Source: CBDCVY01 sp965223245 (GTDB taxonomy: Bacteria > Nitrospinota > Nitrospinia > Nitrospinales > Nitrospinaceae). Taken from it: a stretch of DNA of 64,000 nucleotides. The notes beneath the pieces were generated by a model that was not told the DNA's origin, made no database searches, and saw nothing but the letters and a program-made list of their open reading frames with translations. The translations under genes and the position numbers were made by a program. The stretch is from NCBI GenBank assembly GCA_965223245.1, contig CBDCVY010000013.1:186001-250000 (forward strand), read 5' to 3'. Position 1 is the first letter of the stretch. Every line of letters starts with the position of its first letter. Below are positions 1 through 8,330 of the stretch, piece after piece.

Positions 1-3000
1 CTGTTTCTGGCTTGTGCTAAGTAACCATTGTAAATATCTTTGACTATGAGTTCCTTTCCTCCTCCGGGGCCATCCGTAGCTTTTTGATAAGCATCCGTTT
101 TTATGATTTTCCTTAATGCCTGTTTGAGGTTGTCGCCTTCAGGATTCTTTTCCTCTTTACCGGTAAGGAGAATCAACCGGTTGTGCTGTTCCGGTGTGAG
201 TTCAACAACCGTTCCCTGGGATCGGAATAACCTTGATGGTCTTCTTAAACCGAATCCTTGTTGAATCAGTTCCTGATCGACTTCATCATTTTTTTGAGTA
301 GAGGTTTCAATAGGAGAGAAAAAATCAGGTCCCCAGGCACCATCACGGGTTTTTATGTTTCCCCATAAATCTAAACTCGGTGGAAGCTTTTCAGATAACC
401 CTGGAATTGAGGCCATAATCTCATCATACAGACCTCTGGTTTCCCTGAATACCGGATCGAGTTGACCGGCCATATGAGCAGACAATCTTGGAACAACTGT
501 TTTGAATAGATTATCCCAATAAGCCGCATCACTTCTTTCAGGATTAAGAATAGAATTGAGGACCTGCCTTAATCCCCTGGCATAGTTTCTGGAAAGAATT
601 TGTCTGGCTAGCGCAATTTGTAGAGCCAGGAAAGCTCGTTCTGTTGTGTTTTCATCAGCAACGGAAGCAATCAGTTTATAATCAGCGACTAATCCTAAAA
701 TGGTTCCAAGACCGCCATCTAATCGATTGAAAGAGTAATAGTGTTTTTTACCATCATTATCTTCCACAATAATCGAGTTAGGTTTCCAACCGTCTCTTCT
801 TAAAGTTTCTCTTAAGGCTCCACTGCCAGGACCCACCGGTCCGGAACCGGAAATCATTCCGGATACTGCCATTTGAGCGGCTGTATATATGAAAGCTCCA
901 CCCATAAGTAATCGGGCCAGTTGTGTATCCCTTCTAGCTCCACCGGCTTTGATATCTTCTCTTACTTCACCCAGTCTTCTTCTTAGAATAGGTAATCGCT
1001 CAAAAGTGTATTTAGCCAGATTGACTGGAGTACGAATAAAGGGAAAAGTGATTCTTAGAATGGGAGCCGCATCCACAAACTCGGTAAACTTTTGCCCTGC
1101 TTCGCCTAAGGGTTTTGTGAATGTTAAATAAGCGGCTGTATCAGTTGCTTCTATCTTTAATGAGGGTGGTGGATTATTTCTCAGTCGAATGATTTCATCT
1201 GCTAATTCTTTGCCTTCTAAACCTCGATTGACCGCATTACGATAAGCCAGGGCATTGAGTTTCATTCGGTAGGCAAACACTTTAAAGAACTCATCTTCAG
1301 CCATGAGAAGTTTTAAAGGAATACGGTAAATGGTTCCAATGGCATCAATTGTTCTACCCAAGGGACCGGATTTCTCTATTTTCTTTGGTCCTACTTTGCC
1401 AATGAACCCGGCAAAACCGATTTCATCTTTTAGCCCTTTAAAAGCCGCCTCTACATTTTCAGAAGTTAGTGCCGGTTCTCTTAATCCTTCGATTTTAGTA
1501 AATTCAGATTGAGGTTCGCCGGTTCGAAATGCTTTAACAGATAGAGTCCAGGCTTCTTTCAAGGTTTGATCAATGGCAAACAAGGCGGCTCTTACTTCCA
1601 TCAGTCGAATAGGATCAACGGTTCCTCTTGCTCTACCAATGACAGCGGCAATGGGGGTTTCTACAAAGAAATGACCTAAGTTAGTTAGAAGATTGGACAC
1701 CATGTTGGCCGCATGGGTTTTAGGACTGGATAACAATCCAGCAAGCCAGGCTTCGAGAAACATTTTACCGAACCCGGGACGGGCATAAGTTTTGGCAAAC
1801 TCTTCCAGTTGATCCGGAGTCTCTAAAGCATCTAAGCGAACCGCTAATGTGAAATCATCTATATTAGGTGGCAGTTCATTAACAAGATCATCCACTTTAT
1901 CTGCAAACAGACGATTGCCTAAATTGCCTGTGATAATTCTCCTGGATCCCAGTAATCTACTGGCCTCAGCACTCATCAACTGTTCCTTGGAAGTAATGAT
2001 CACATGAGTGGCCAGGTGGTCTCTCAGTAGCGTTCCCGCACCTCTCACTTTTTGTAAAGTAGCTTCCTTTAATATGAAGAGTCTTGCAGCCGATTGATCG
2101 CGAATCATTCGAGCAATGGTCATATCTACATCAGTGAATCCTTGCCTTAAATCAGATGTTACAAACCGTTCATATTCTCCTTGTGGATTTTTATTAAACC
2201 GATCCACAGCTTCTTTTTCAACTTCCTCTAAGGTTCTCGGTGGCCCGACTTCTTTTTTGATTTGATCAGAAACATCGGAGAGTTGTCTGAATCCGGCATG
2301 AGTACGTTTCACTTCTTCAGGCAAAGCAGATCGATTGAAGTTGATGGAAATATTATCTCCAATATCCATAACTCTGCCAGAAGTTCTGACATACTGCCTG
2401 ATACCTTGTGGAATTCCTTCTCCAGGGTTCCCAAAAGAACCTCCCCCTTCGCGTCCGCCGCCAATGTCTTCTTTATTAATATCTGGCCCAACAGCACCTT
2501 TTTCGTCTTTAAATAAGTTTTTAAAAAACTCGGGGTCAATAGAACCGGTTTCTTCTTTGATTAAACGTTCCGCGAGGCCGCTTTCTTTTATTTGTTTTGC
2601 AAGCTTTACCAAGCCTTTGACAAACTTAGGAATTCCAAAAGTTATGCCGACTAAGCCACCTTCCAAAACATTCTTAAGCGCTTTTTCTAATTCAGAATCA
2701 TCAATTTTTGATTCCAAGAAATCAGTAATCGGGTTTTTCAGTTCAGGAGCCAGATTGTTAAAGAGGTTAGATAGGTTTTGGTCACGGTCCACGGCCAACA
2801 AATCAGAAGTAGCCCCAGCGGTAATATTTCCAGCTCCTGTAAATTTTCTTGTCAAAGCGAAGCCAGCGGCAAACGCTAACAACCCACGAATCATTTGTAT
2901 GCCCGGACTGTCAGAAGCTGGAAGTTTTTCAATTTCGACGGGGATTTGACCACCTAAACCCACCTCGTCCAAAAGTCTTTGAACGGTAGTATCTCCAATT

Positions 3001-3581
3001 TCCAAATCGCGTAGGTTTTGCCCCTGTTCACTGATCAAGCTAAGAGTATTGACCGCGGCGTCTGTGAAGGGGCCCACGGTTATTTGTTCAAAGTTTTGTA
3101 ATGTTTTTTCTCCTGGGGTAGGTTCCAGTTTCCGGAACGCTGGGAATTTGTCCAACGGGTCTTCTGCGAAGGGTTGTAGCTGCTCTTGGGTAGTGGGCGC
3201 TGTTTCCTGAGAAGAGGCAGGGGAAGGGTTAAATATACCCGAATCTCTTTGAGGTGGCTTAGAAACAATATTGCCTTGATCATCCTTAGATAGATTTAAA
3301 GTTTCGAGTATTTCATCAATTTCTCTTTGTTGAAATTCCTCTAACAAATCATCTTCCAAAACAGTATCAAATGGCTCAGGTTCTTGTGATTCAATACCTA
3401 TACCAGGCAATTCCTCTGTAGGTCTACCTTTCGGATCGCCAATAGGTTGAGGAGGAATATTAATTTTGAGATCAAGGGTCTTGCCTTCAACCAAGGGACC
3501 AGAAGTTCCAAGAAGCTTCCCATCCTGAATGATATCTGTTTGTTCTTGAACGTCTTTATCTGGTTTGGTTAATTCTGGCAT
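1..3581 (-). CDS. Large internal virion protein, gp16-like (3' end outside window)
   Basis: The frame is open from an ATG at 3579-3581 to the window edge, giving at least 1193 codons. The N-terminal ~220 residues are Pro/Glu-rich and low in complexity. A Gly/Ala-rich hydrophobic stretch follows near residue 230, then a long helical region. The segment around AWLAGLLSSPKTHAANMVSN resembles a motif recurring in very large podoviral internal proteins and 'polyvalent' proteins. It is the last of a core-protein series (gp14-like, gp15-like, transglycosylase, this gene), so I infer an ejected channel or inner-core protein like T7 gp16 but lacking the transglycosylase domain, which is encoded separately upstream. 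The C-terminus is not seen. Family assignment rests on size, order and motif feel. Confidence 0.7.
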   Translation of the reverse strand, partial: MPELTKPDKDVQEQTDIIQDGKLLGTSGPLVEGKTLDLKINIPPQPIGDPKGRPTEELPGIGIESQEPEPFDTVLEDDLLEEFQQREIDEILETLNLSKDDQGNIVSKPPQRDSGIFNPSPASSQETAPTTQEQLQPFAEDPLDKFPAFRKLEPTPGEKTLQNFEQITVGPFTDAAVNTLSLISEQGQNLRDLEIGDTTVQRLLDEVGLGGQIPVEIEKLPASDSPGIQMIRGLLAFAAGFALTRKFTGAGNITAGATSDLLAVDRDQNLSNLFNNLAPELKNPITDFLESKIDDSELEKALKNVLEGGLVGITFGIPKFVKGLVKLAKQIKESGLAERLIKEETGSIDPEFFKNLFKDEKGAVGPDINKEDIGGGREGGGSFGNPGEGIPQGIRQYVRTSGRVMDIGDNISINFNRSALPEEVKRTHAGFRQLSDVSDQIKKEVGPPRTLEEVEKEAVDRFNKNPQGEYERFVTSDLRQGFTDVDMTIARMIRDQSAARLFILKEATLQKVRGAGTLLRDHLATHVIITSKEQLMSAEASRLLGSRRIITGNLGNRLFADKVDDLVNELPPNIDDFTLAVRLDALETPDQLEEFAKTYARPGFGKMFLEAWLAGLLSSPKTHAANMVSNLLTNLGHFFVETPIAAVIGRARGTVDPIRLMEVRAALFAIDQTLKEAWTLSVKAFRTGEPQSEFTKIEGLREPALTSENVEAAFKGLKDEIGFAGFIGKVGPKKIEKSGPLGRTIDAIGTIYRIPLKLLMAEDEFFKVFAYRMKLNALAYRNAVNRGLEGKELADEIIRLRNNPPPSLKIEATDTAAYLTFTKPLGEAGQKFTEFVDAAPILRITFPFIRTPVNLAKYTFERLPILRRRLGEVREDIKAGGARRDTQLARLLMGGAFIYTAAQMAVSGMISGSGPVGPGSGALRETLRRDGWKPNSIIVEDNDGKKHYYSFNRLDGGLGTILGLVADYKLIASVADENTTERAFLALQIALARQILSRNYARGLRQVLNSILNPERSDAAYWDNLFKTVVPRLSAHMAGQLDPVFRETRGLYDEIMASIPGLSEKLPPSLDLWGNIKTRDGAWGPDFFSPIETSTQKNDEVDQELIQQGFGLRRPSRLFRSQGTVVELTPEQHNRLILLTGKEEKNPEGDNLKQALRKIIKTDAYQKATDGPGGGKELIVKDIYNGYLAQARN

Positions 3582-3609
3582 TGACACATCTCCGTATTAT
3601 TTATATTTT
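3581..3609 (+). promoter_or_regulatory. Sigma70-like promoter of the opposite-strand prophage gene
   Basis: TTGACA at 3581-3586 and TATTTT at 3604-3609 are separated by 17 bases. A start site about 7 bases downstream would fall at or next to the ATG at 3616, predicting a leaderless or near-leaderless transcript; no Shine-Dalgarno precedes that ATG. The -35 box touches the start codon of the divergent gp16-like gene. Confidence 0.5.
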
Positions 3610-3615
3610 TTAACT

Positions 3616-4077
3616 ATGAGAATCTTTATATTCATCCTATTAATATGCTGGCAGCAAAGTGCATGGGCCGCTGACCGCAATTACAAAGTAGAAAACTGTG
3701 ATCGCCAAAAACTTTGGGCGGACTTTGCCGACGATTTGAAATGGCACGAACCGGAACTCACTGAGTTTTTGAATCAAAATATTCATCCTAATAAAGACCG
3801 CCCGAAACTGACTCAATCCGACTACAAAGACATTGACCGCTTTGATAAAAAGATTCGCTGGCATGTCTCCGAATGTATTTTGTTGATGAAAGAAATTAAT
3901 CAATTGACCCTCGCTGCTTATAAAACAGACCCGAAAAAAGCTTGGAATATAAGTTGGCGTTTTAACAGGGCGTTAGTTAGAAACGATATTCCTTTTGTTA
4001 GCAAATTGAGCTTAAAAGAGAATAGAAAAATTTTCACAACTAACTTTGCTCCTCTAATGCCTGAAAAAACTTTTTAA
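3616..4077 (+). CDS. Secreted prophage protein, candidate moron
   Basis: A 153-aa product with a strong signal peptide (MRIFIFILLICWQQSAWA, likely signal-peptidase cleavage after AWA) and a hydrophilic mature part of about 135 residues with two cysteines (ENC and SEC contexts) that could form a periplasmic disulfide. It is the only prophage gene here on the plus strand. It sits between two structural genes, starts 34 bp from the divergent gp16-like gene and overlaps the convergent transglycosylase gene by 38 bp. It has its own promoter-like sequence. Such placement is typical of morons expressed from the lysogen (exclusion, host-fitness factors), which is inference. An upstream TTG at 3565 is possible but would put 17 residues before the signal peptide. 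I do not recognise the family. Confidence 0.65.
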   Translation: MRIFIFILLICWQQSAWAADRNYKVENCDRQKLWADFADDLKWHEPELTEFLNQNIHPNKDRPKLTQSDYKDIDRFDKKIRWHVSECILLMKEINQLTLAAYKTDPKKAWNISWRFNRALVRNDIPFVSKLSLKENRKIFTTNFAPLMPEKTF

Positions 4078-5401
4078 CGTGTGTTTGTGTAATCTTAGGT
4101 AAATATTTTTTAACAATTTCAAAATTATCCCCCTTTCCCTCACCGTCTAGTTTTTCGGCTTGTTCTTGGGCTTTTCTAACCGCTCTGTCTCCCTCTTTGT
4201 ATTCCGCGATTGAGAACGCTAGAGGATTATCCGTATCTTTGTAACTCGGCCAAATGCCTTGGAACAGTAACCACTCGGCGGCTTTCAGGTTCGCTTCGGG
4301 GTCGGTCAGTATCTGCTCCGCGGTTAACCCTAACCCTGATTTCTTGGCAATGAGTTCTGCAGTACTTGGGACAATCTGTCCTAACCCCATGGCCCCGGTT
4401 TCACTCACAGCATTGGGATTAAAGCTCGATTCAGTCTGAATCATGGCGTTCATGATTTTATTGGATTCCTGGTCTGCCACCGGATAAGTAAACCGTTCTT
4501 TGAGTTCAGAGTGAATCACGCCAATACTTTGTTTAATGGCATCGGTACTGCCGAAGCTGATTTGCTGGAATTGAGTTTGCGGTTTAACCAGTTTTCTTGA
4601 GTTGGCTAATTGAATACGGCTTTTAATTTCCGCACGCGCTTCAGGTGGAAAGCGCCTTAAGATTTCTTCCCGCCCTTCTGTCAAAGTTCCTATTGAAAAA
4701 CTATCTAACTGCTTGTCAAACTCTGTGAGGTTTAAAAACTTCCCACCTGTGATCAAAAACTCGTCTCCAATACTTCCTTCGAGTTGCGCGGCTTCTTCTT
4801 CAGTATTAATAACCGTTTTTTGGGTTTTACCACTTCGCAATAATTTCCCGATAGGGCTATCAGACAGTATTTGCCCTTTAGTTGTCGTCTGTTGATTCTT
4901 TGCCTGTTCGTTTATCCGATTGACCGCATCCGCTAACCCTTTTTTGATATCGTTAGTTCCTTGAGAAATCACTTCACTGGCACTGGGTTCAGGAGGCCCT
5001 TGAACTTCATTAGAATTTGGTTTCCCATCCTGTTTCTTCCCAAAAACGGAATCTTTTAACTTTTGAAAGAACCCAGGCTTTTCCTCAGAACCATTTTCAT
5101 CAGCTTTATCTTGAGGGTTATCACTCACTACACCCGTAAAAGTTTCACTGATTTCCTGTTTAAACTCTTCCAGTTTTTGGCTGATTTCTTCTTTAGTCTC
5201 GGCAATAAACTTTTCTACTTTGTCGAACGTTGAAGGCTCTTCAACAGGTTTAATCTCCTGTTTCGGTTCATTGGGTTGAGTCTGGTTAGTAGGTTGTGGA
5301 CCAATCAGTCTATCCAGAAAATCCAATTCTTTTTGGATGGAAGGAAGTTCTTCGGCTTTAAGCGAACCGCTTTGCAGGTCCTCTCTTATTTTTTCCCACA
5401 T
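4040..5401 (-). CDS. Phage internal protein with C-terminal lytic transglycosylase (SLT) domain
   Basis: A 453-aa protein. Residues ~1-200 are charged, coiled-coil-like and low-complexity. An SLT/lysozyme-like domain spans about 305-435, with catalytic Glu324 in IQTESSFNPNAV and the following GAMGLGQIVPSTA motif that marks the family. It would cut glycan strands so phage DNA or core proteins can cross the peptidoglycan. In T7 this activity sits at the N-terminus of gp16; here it is a separate gene just upstream of the gp16-like gene. The ATG at 5401 lacks a clear Shine-Dalgarno and lies 27 bp after the previous stop, suggesting coupled translation. The 3' end overlaps the convergent 3616-4077 gene. 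Confidence 0.85.
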   Translation of the reverse strand: MWEKIREDLQSGSLKAEELPSIQKELDFLDRLIGPQPTNQTQPNEPKQEIKPVEEPSTFDKVEKFIAETKEEISQKLEEFKQEISETFTGVVSDNPQDKADENGSEEKPGFFQKLKDSVFGKKQDGKPNSNEVQGPPEPSASEVISQGTNDIKKGLADAVNRINEQAKNQQTTTKGQILSDSPIGKLLRSGKTQKTVINTEEEAAQLEGSIGDEFLITGGKFLNLTEFDKQLDSFSIGTLTEGREEILRRFPPEARAEIKSRIQLANSRKLVKPQTQFQQISFGSTDAIKQSIGVIHSELKERFTYPVADQESNKIMNAMIQTESSFNPNAVSETGAMGLGQIVPSTAELIAKKSGLGLTAEQILTDPEANLKAAEWLLFQGIWPSYKDTDNPLAFSIAEYKEGDRAVRKAQEQAEKLDGEGKGDNFEIVKKYLPKITQTHVKKFFQALEEQS

Positions 5402-5428
5402 GGCAGGAACATCAGGCGGCGAGTTTTC

Positions 5429-6868
5429 TCATCCCTCTCGAAACATATGATACTTTTCAGGAATATTACTGAGAGAATTAATAATCCTGCTTTGTGCATA
5501 CGGTTTATTAGGATTGCGAAAGATATCTTTTTCGATATCGCCTAATTCCAATACCACGGCCAACGGGTCTTCACCTTTTTCAAAATATCTATCCTGAAAC
5601 TGGATCCATGCGGCTCCTCTTCTTTCAGCGCTCTGTTTGTCAGTAGGTGCTAATGGATGGCCAAAAATAAGATTGAAGGTTTTAACGGCGTTCTTGTAGT
5701 TTTGATCTTCGGCCATATCTTTTTTTAGATCAATCCGCTTTTGAGCTTTGAGAAGCATCACTTTATCTTTAGGAGACAACCGTTCTTCATCCCAGATTTC
5801 CGATTCAGGAATTTTGTTTCCATGTATTTCTATTTTTCTTTGAAATTCAGCCAATGTTTCAGGATCCGATTCACCGGAAGTTTCTTCATCCAGCATTTTT
5901 CGTATGCTGTTGTATTGACTTCGACTGATATCGTTGAACTCCAAAGCATCATTCAAGGTGTCAACATCTAGGTCACCAACTTCTGCTTGAAGGGTGAGAA
6001 AAGATGCTTGTTCTTCCTGCTCTTCGGTCAGTTGCTTCTCAGCAAGCTTTTGCGCTTTTTCTTCTGCTCGTACTCTTTGAAAACGTAAACTTTCTATTTT
6101 CCGTTCGGCTCGGGTTAAAAGAAGTTGGCGGGTATCTTCGGGTAAATGTTTTGCAGAATCGGATTCTAGAAACTGAACTGCGGCTTCCGGGTTTTCTCTA
6201 AGTAGTTTGTTGACTCTGCCTCGGGTGATTCGGGAATTGACTCGGTTTCTTAAGCTTTGACCCTGTTCCGGAGATTGCTGACCGGTAGAAACCATACTGT
6301 CAATGAGTAGACTGATATCGTTGAGTTTCTTGGTGCGATTGGATTCCCGTTCTTCTTCAGATATAAACTCATGATCGTTATCATCCTGGGAGACTTGCTG
6401 GGTTAAATCTTCAAGGGTCTGTAGGTTTTTGCTGACTGTGTTATTGACCTGCATTTGAAGAGCACGTCTTTTTTCCAGAGCAAACTGATCTCCCTCATAT
6501 GCTTTAAACTTATTGGCAAATTGATTCGTTAAATCCGGAATGCCAATGGCCATGACCTCTTTTTCATGGGCCTTTCTGATCTTTCCAAACCCTTTTGTAA
6601 ATAAGGCTTCGTGCTGATCCGGATTAGGTTCATTGAGTAAAGAACCGCGCAGTTCTTCCACTTCATTTTTGATTTGGGCAAACCGTCCAATAAGTTCACT
6701 TTCGGCTCTGGCTTTCGCTTGCTGAATCTTAAGGTTTGCAAAGGAGGTCCCCACTTCATCTAAACTAATCCCTAGATTAGAAAGTGCTCTCGCCTGTTCA
6801 ATTCCCAGGTTACTTGGTGCACGAACTCCAAATACATTTTGTCTGAAATTGAGTCGATTTAACTTCAT
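5429..6868 (-). CDS. Internal virion protein, gp15-like, coiled-coil
   Basis: A 479-aa, highly charged, almost wholly helical protein without signal peptide or membrane segment. It has long Glu/Lys/Arg/Gln stretches and heptad-like patterning (roughly residues 200-270). It starts 2 bp after the stop of the gp14-like gene. Position between gp14-like and the transglycosylase/gp16-like genes matches T7 order 14-15-16, so an ejectosome tube or core role is inferred; sequence similarity alone is not decisive by eye. The N-terminus (FGVRAPSNLGIEQARALSNL) resembles those of other phage-core proteins of this size. Confidence 0.65.
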   Translation of the reverse strand: MKLNRLNFRQNVFGVRAPSNLGIEQARALSNLGISLDEVGTSFANLKIQQAKARAESELIGRFAQIKNEVEELRGSLLNEPNPDQHEALFTKGFGKIRKAHEKEVMAIGIPDLTNQFANKFKAYEGDQFALEKRRALQMQVNNTVSKNLQTLEDLTQQVSQDDNDHEFISEEERESNRTKKLNDISLLIDSMVSTGQQSPEQGQSLRNRVNSRITRGRVNKLLRENPEAAVQFLESDSAKHLPEDTRQLLLTRAERKIESLRFQRVRAEEKAQKLAEKQLTEEQEEQASFLTLQAEVGDLDVDTLNDALEFNDISRSQYNSIRKMLDEETSGESDPETLAEFQRKIEIHGNKIPESEIWDEERLSPKDKVMLLKAQKRIDLKKDMAEDQNYKNAVKTFNLIFGHPLAPTDKQSAERRGAAWIQFQDRYFEKGEDPLAVVLELGDIEKDIFRNPNKPYAQSRIINSLSNIPEKYHMFREG

Positions 6869-6870
6869 GA

Positions 6871-7404
6871 TTAACTGAATCTCCTTTTTTGTGCGCTTCT
6901 TATTTTCCCAAGTAAACTGAAGTTTCCACCCAATGACCCGGATTGTCTCAATCGATTAGAAGTGAGCAAAGTGTTACCTCCACCACTTAAAACGGAATTG
7001 GCTGCTCCTAAAAACCCCGCGACCTTAGCGGACTTTGCTGAAACTTTTCGTATAGCGGCTTCGTTTTCCAGGTTCCTGGCTCTCGCTTCACTATCAAACA
7101 AAATTGCCTGCTTATTAGTCTCTAAAACCATTTCATTTTGAGCCTGAGCAATTAAAGGTGAACCTCGATCCACTTTAACTCCTGAGGCACCTGTTTTCGC
7201 AATTTGTGATCCTATAAACGCCCGATCACTTTTCTCTTGAATCTCTGCATTGCGTTCACCCAGGTCCCGAGTTAAATTTGCTTCCTGTAACGCCATATCG
7301 CTGTTAAACATTTCGTTTCGGGAAATTGCTTCTGCTTGAACTAAAGAACTGAATGCCGATAATCCGGTTCCCGCAATCTTTGCGCCTATAGCTAATGTTG
7401 ACAT
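6871..7404 (-). CDS. Virion core protein, T7 gp14-like
   Basis: A 177-aa protein with a small-residue-rich N-terminal hydrophobic stretch (AIGAKIAGTGLSAFSSLVQA), a central polar helix (around RNAEIQEKSDRAFIGSQIAKT) and a Gly/Ala-rich hydrophobic segment near residues 125-150. This layout is typical of gp14-type internal virion proteins that form a pore in the outer membrane during ejection. It overlaps the upstream 83-aa gene by 13 bp and is followed 2 bp later by the gp15-like gene, so the set is translationally coupled. Family membership is inferred from layout, motif style and order. Confidence 0.7.
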   Translation of the reverse strand: MSTLAIGAKIAGTGLSAFSSLVQAEAISRNEMFNSDMALQEANLTRDLGERNAEIQEKSDRAFIGSQIAKTGASGVKVDRGSPLIAQAQNEMVLETNKQAILFDSEARARNLENEAAIRKVSAKSAKVAGFLGAANSVLSGGGNTLLTSNRLRQSGSLGGNFSLLGKIRSAQKRRFS

Positions 7405-7643
7405 CTTTCCATCTCCTGTATCTCTTCCTGGGTATAAATGGCGGGTCTTTTTTGATTTCGAAATCTGATTCCTTTCAATATCTCAGCAAACCAACCCTCA
7501 GGAATGAAATCATCCTCACTAAGATGGTCAGTAGATAAACCCATCTCTTTTCGTACTTGAATATAATTTTTAATGTCGTTGCCGCTTCCAACTTCAATTT
7601 TCGATTCCATCTTTGCGATCCTCCTATCCAAGTTTCTTGTCAC
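7392..7643 (-). CDS. Small phage protein of unknown function
   Basis: An 83-aa hydrophilic protein, MTRNLDRRIAKMESKIE..., with an N-terminal basic helix and an acidic middle (SEDDFIPEG). It overlaps both neighbours (20 bp with the DUF5681-like gene, 13 bp with the gp14-like gene), which supports it as a real coupled gene. I recognise no family; such small genes between packaging and core genes are often head-tail or scaffold accessories. Confidence 0.6.
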   Translation of the reverse strand: MTRNLDRRIAKMESKIEVGSGNDIKNYIQVRKEMGLSTDHLSEDDFIPEGWFAEILKGIRFRNQKRPAIYTQEEIQEMERCQH

Positions 7644-8109
7644 TGATTTTCTCCTCCAACTTCTTCAACCTGTTTTCCAGTTCAACCGTTTCAATGTTCT
7701 TGCGATAGACTTCAATGACTTTGCTAATAATTTCACCTTCACTTGGAGTAATGTCCCCATTTGCCACTGCATCCGAAATGTTGGCCATGGCTCTAATGGC
7801 ATCTTCTGCTTTAGTCATTTGAGGAAGCGACAATGAAACAGGCCGATCTTTGCGAGGTGGTAATATGCGATCCACCACTAACTTCATTGCTGTGCTATCA
7901 CCTGAAAGAGCCATCGCAATGCACTGGCGAATAATATCTTCTGCTTCGTTATCAAGGATGTTTTGGGCAATAACCGTAACCTTGTTTTTAGATCCTTTCT
8001 CGCGGCCTTTTGGGTTGCCTGATTGCCCTTTCTTCCACCTGGTATCCTTCTTAGAATCGTGTTCCTGCAGGGACTTTTCAGACTTTTTAGTGCTTTTCTT
8101 GGTCACCAT
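7624..8109 (-). CDS. DUF5681-like phage protein (possible small-terminase role)
   Basis: A 161-aa protein. A Lys-rich N-terminus is followed at residues ~25-45 by WKKGQSGNPKGREKGSKN, the hallmark of the DUF5681 N-terminal motif found in many phage and prophage proteins near terminase genes. The rest is helical and charged, ending in a coiled coil (VELENRLKKLEEKI). Its start overlaps the stop of the 69-aa gene by one base (TAATG), so translation is coupled. A role in DNA binding or packaging is inferred from the basic motif and common context; the large terminase is not in the window. Confidence 0.7.
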   Translation of the reverse strand: MVTKKSTKKSEKSLQEHDSKKDTRWKKGQSGNPKGREKGSKNKVTVIAQNILDNEAEDIIRQCIAMALSGDSTAMKLVVDRILPPRKDRPVSLSLPQMTKAEDAIRAMANISDAVANGDITPSEGEIISKVIEVYRKNIETVELENRLKKLEEKISDKKLG

Positions 8110-8318
8110 TACGCCGCCTTATATCCTCTTTTGATCGTATATATTATTGCTTTTGGACCCATTTGATTAACTTCACCCAAGGTATATCCTTTGCTTTCTA
8201 TAACTTCTTTTTTCTTTGCTTCAACATCTTCACCTTGTTTGACTATGACCATAAAAATGACTCGTTTTGGGTTAATCGAGTTTTCGATTTTTGTGATCCA
8301 CCTGTCTATTTTGCTCAC
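8109..8318 (-). CDS. Small phage protein, unknown
   Basis: A 69-aa protein, MSKIDRWITKIENSINPKRV..., predicted to be a mixed alpha/beta domain with a hydrophobic strand (VIFMVIV) and ending in a basic tail. An upstream GGAGGT-like sequence and the one-base overlap with the next gene support it. I recognise no family. Confidence 0.6.
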   Translation of the reverse strand: MSKIDRWITKIENSINPKRVIFMVIVKQGEDVEAKKKEVIESKGYTLGEVNQMGPKAIIYTIKRGYKAA

Positions 8319-8330
8319 TGTGTACCTCCA

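Noticed and set aside
3640..3903. Minus-strand frame opposite the secreted prophage gene
   Set aside because: The plus strand has the signal peptide and promoter; the minus frame is a shadow.
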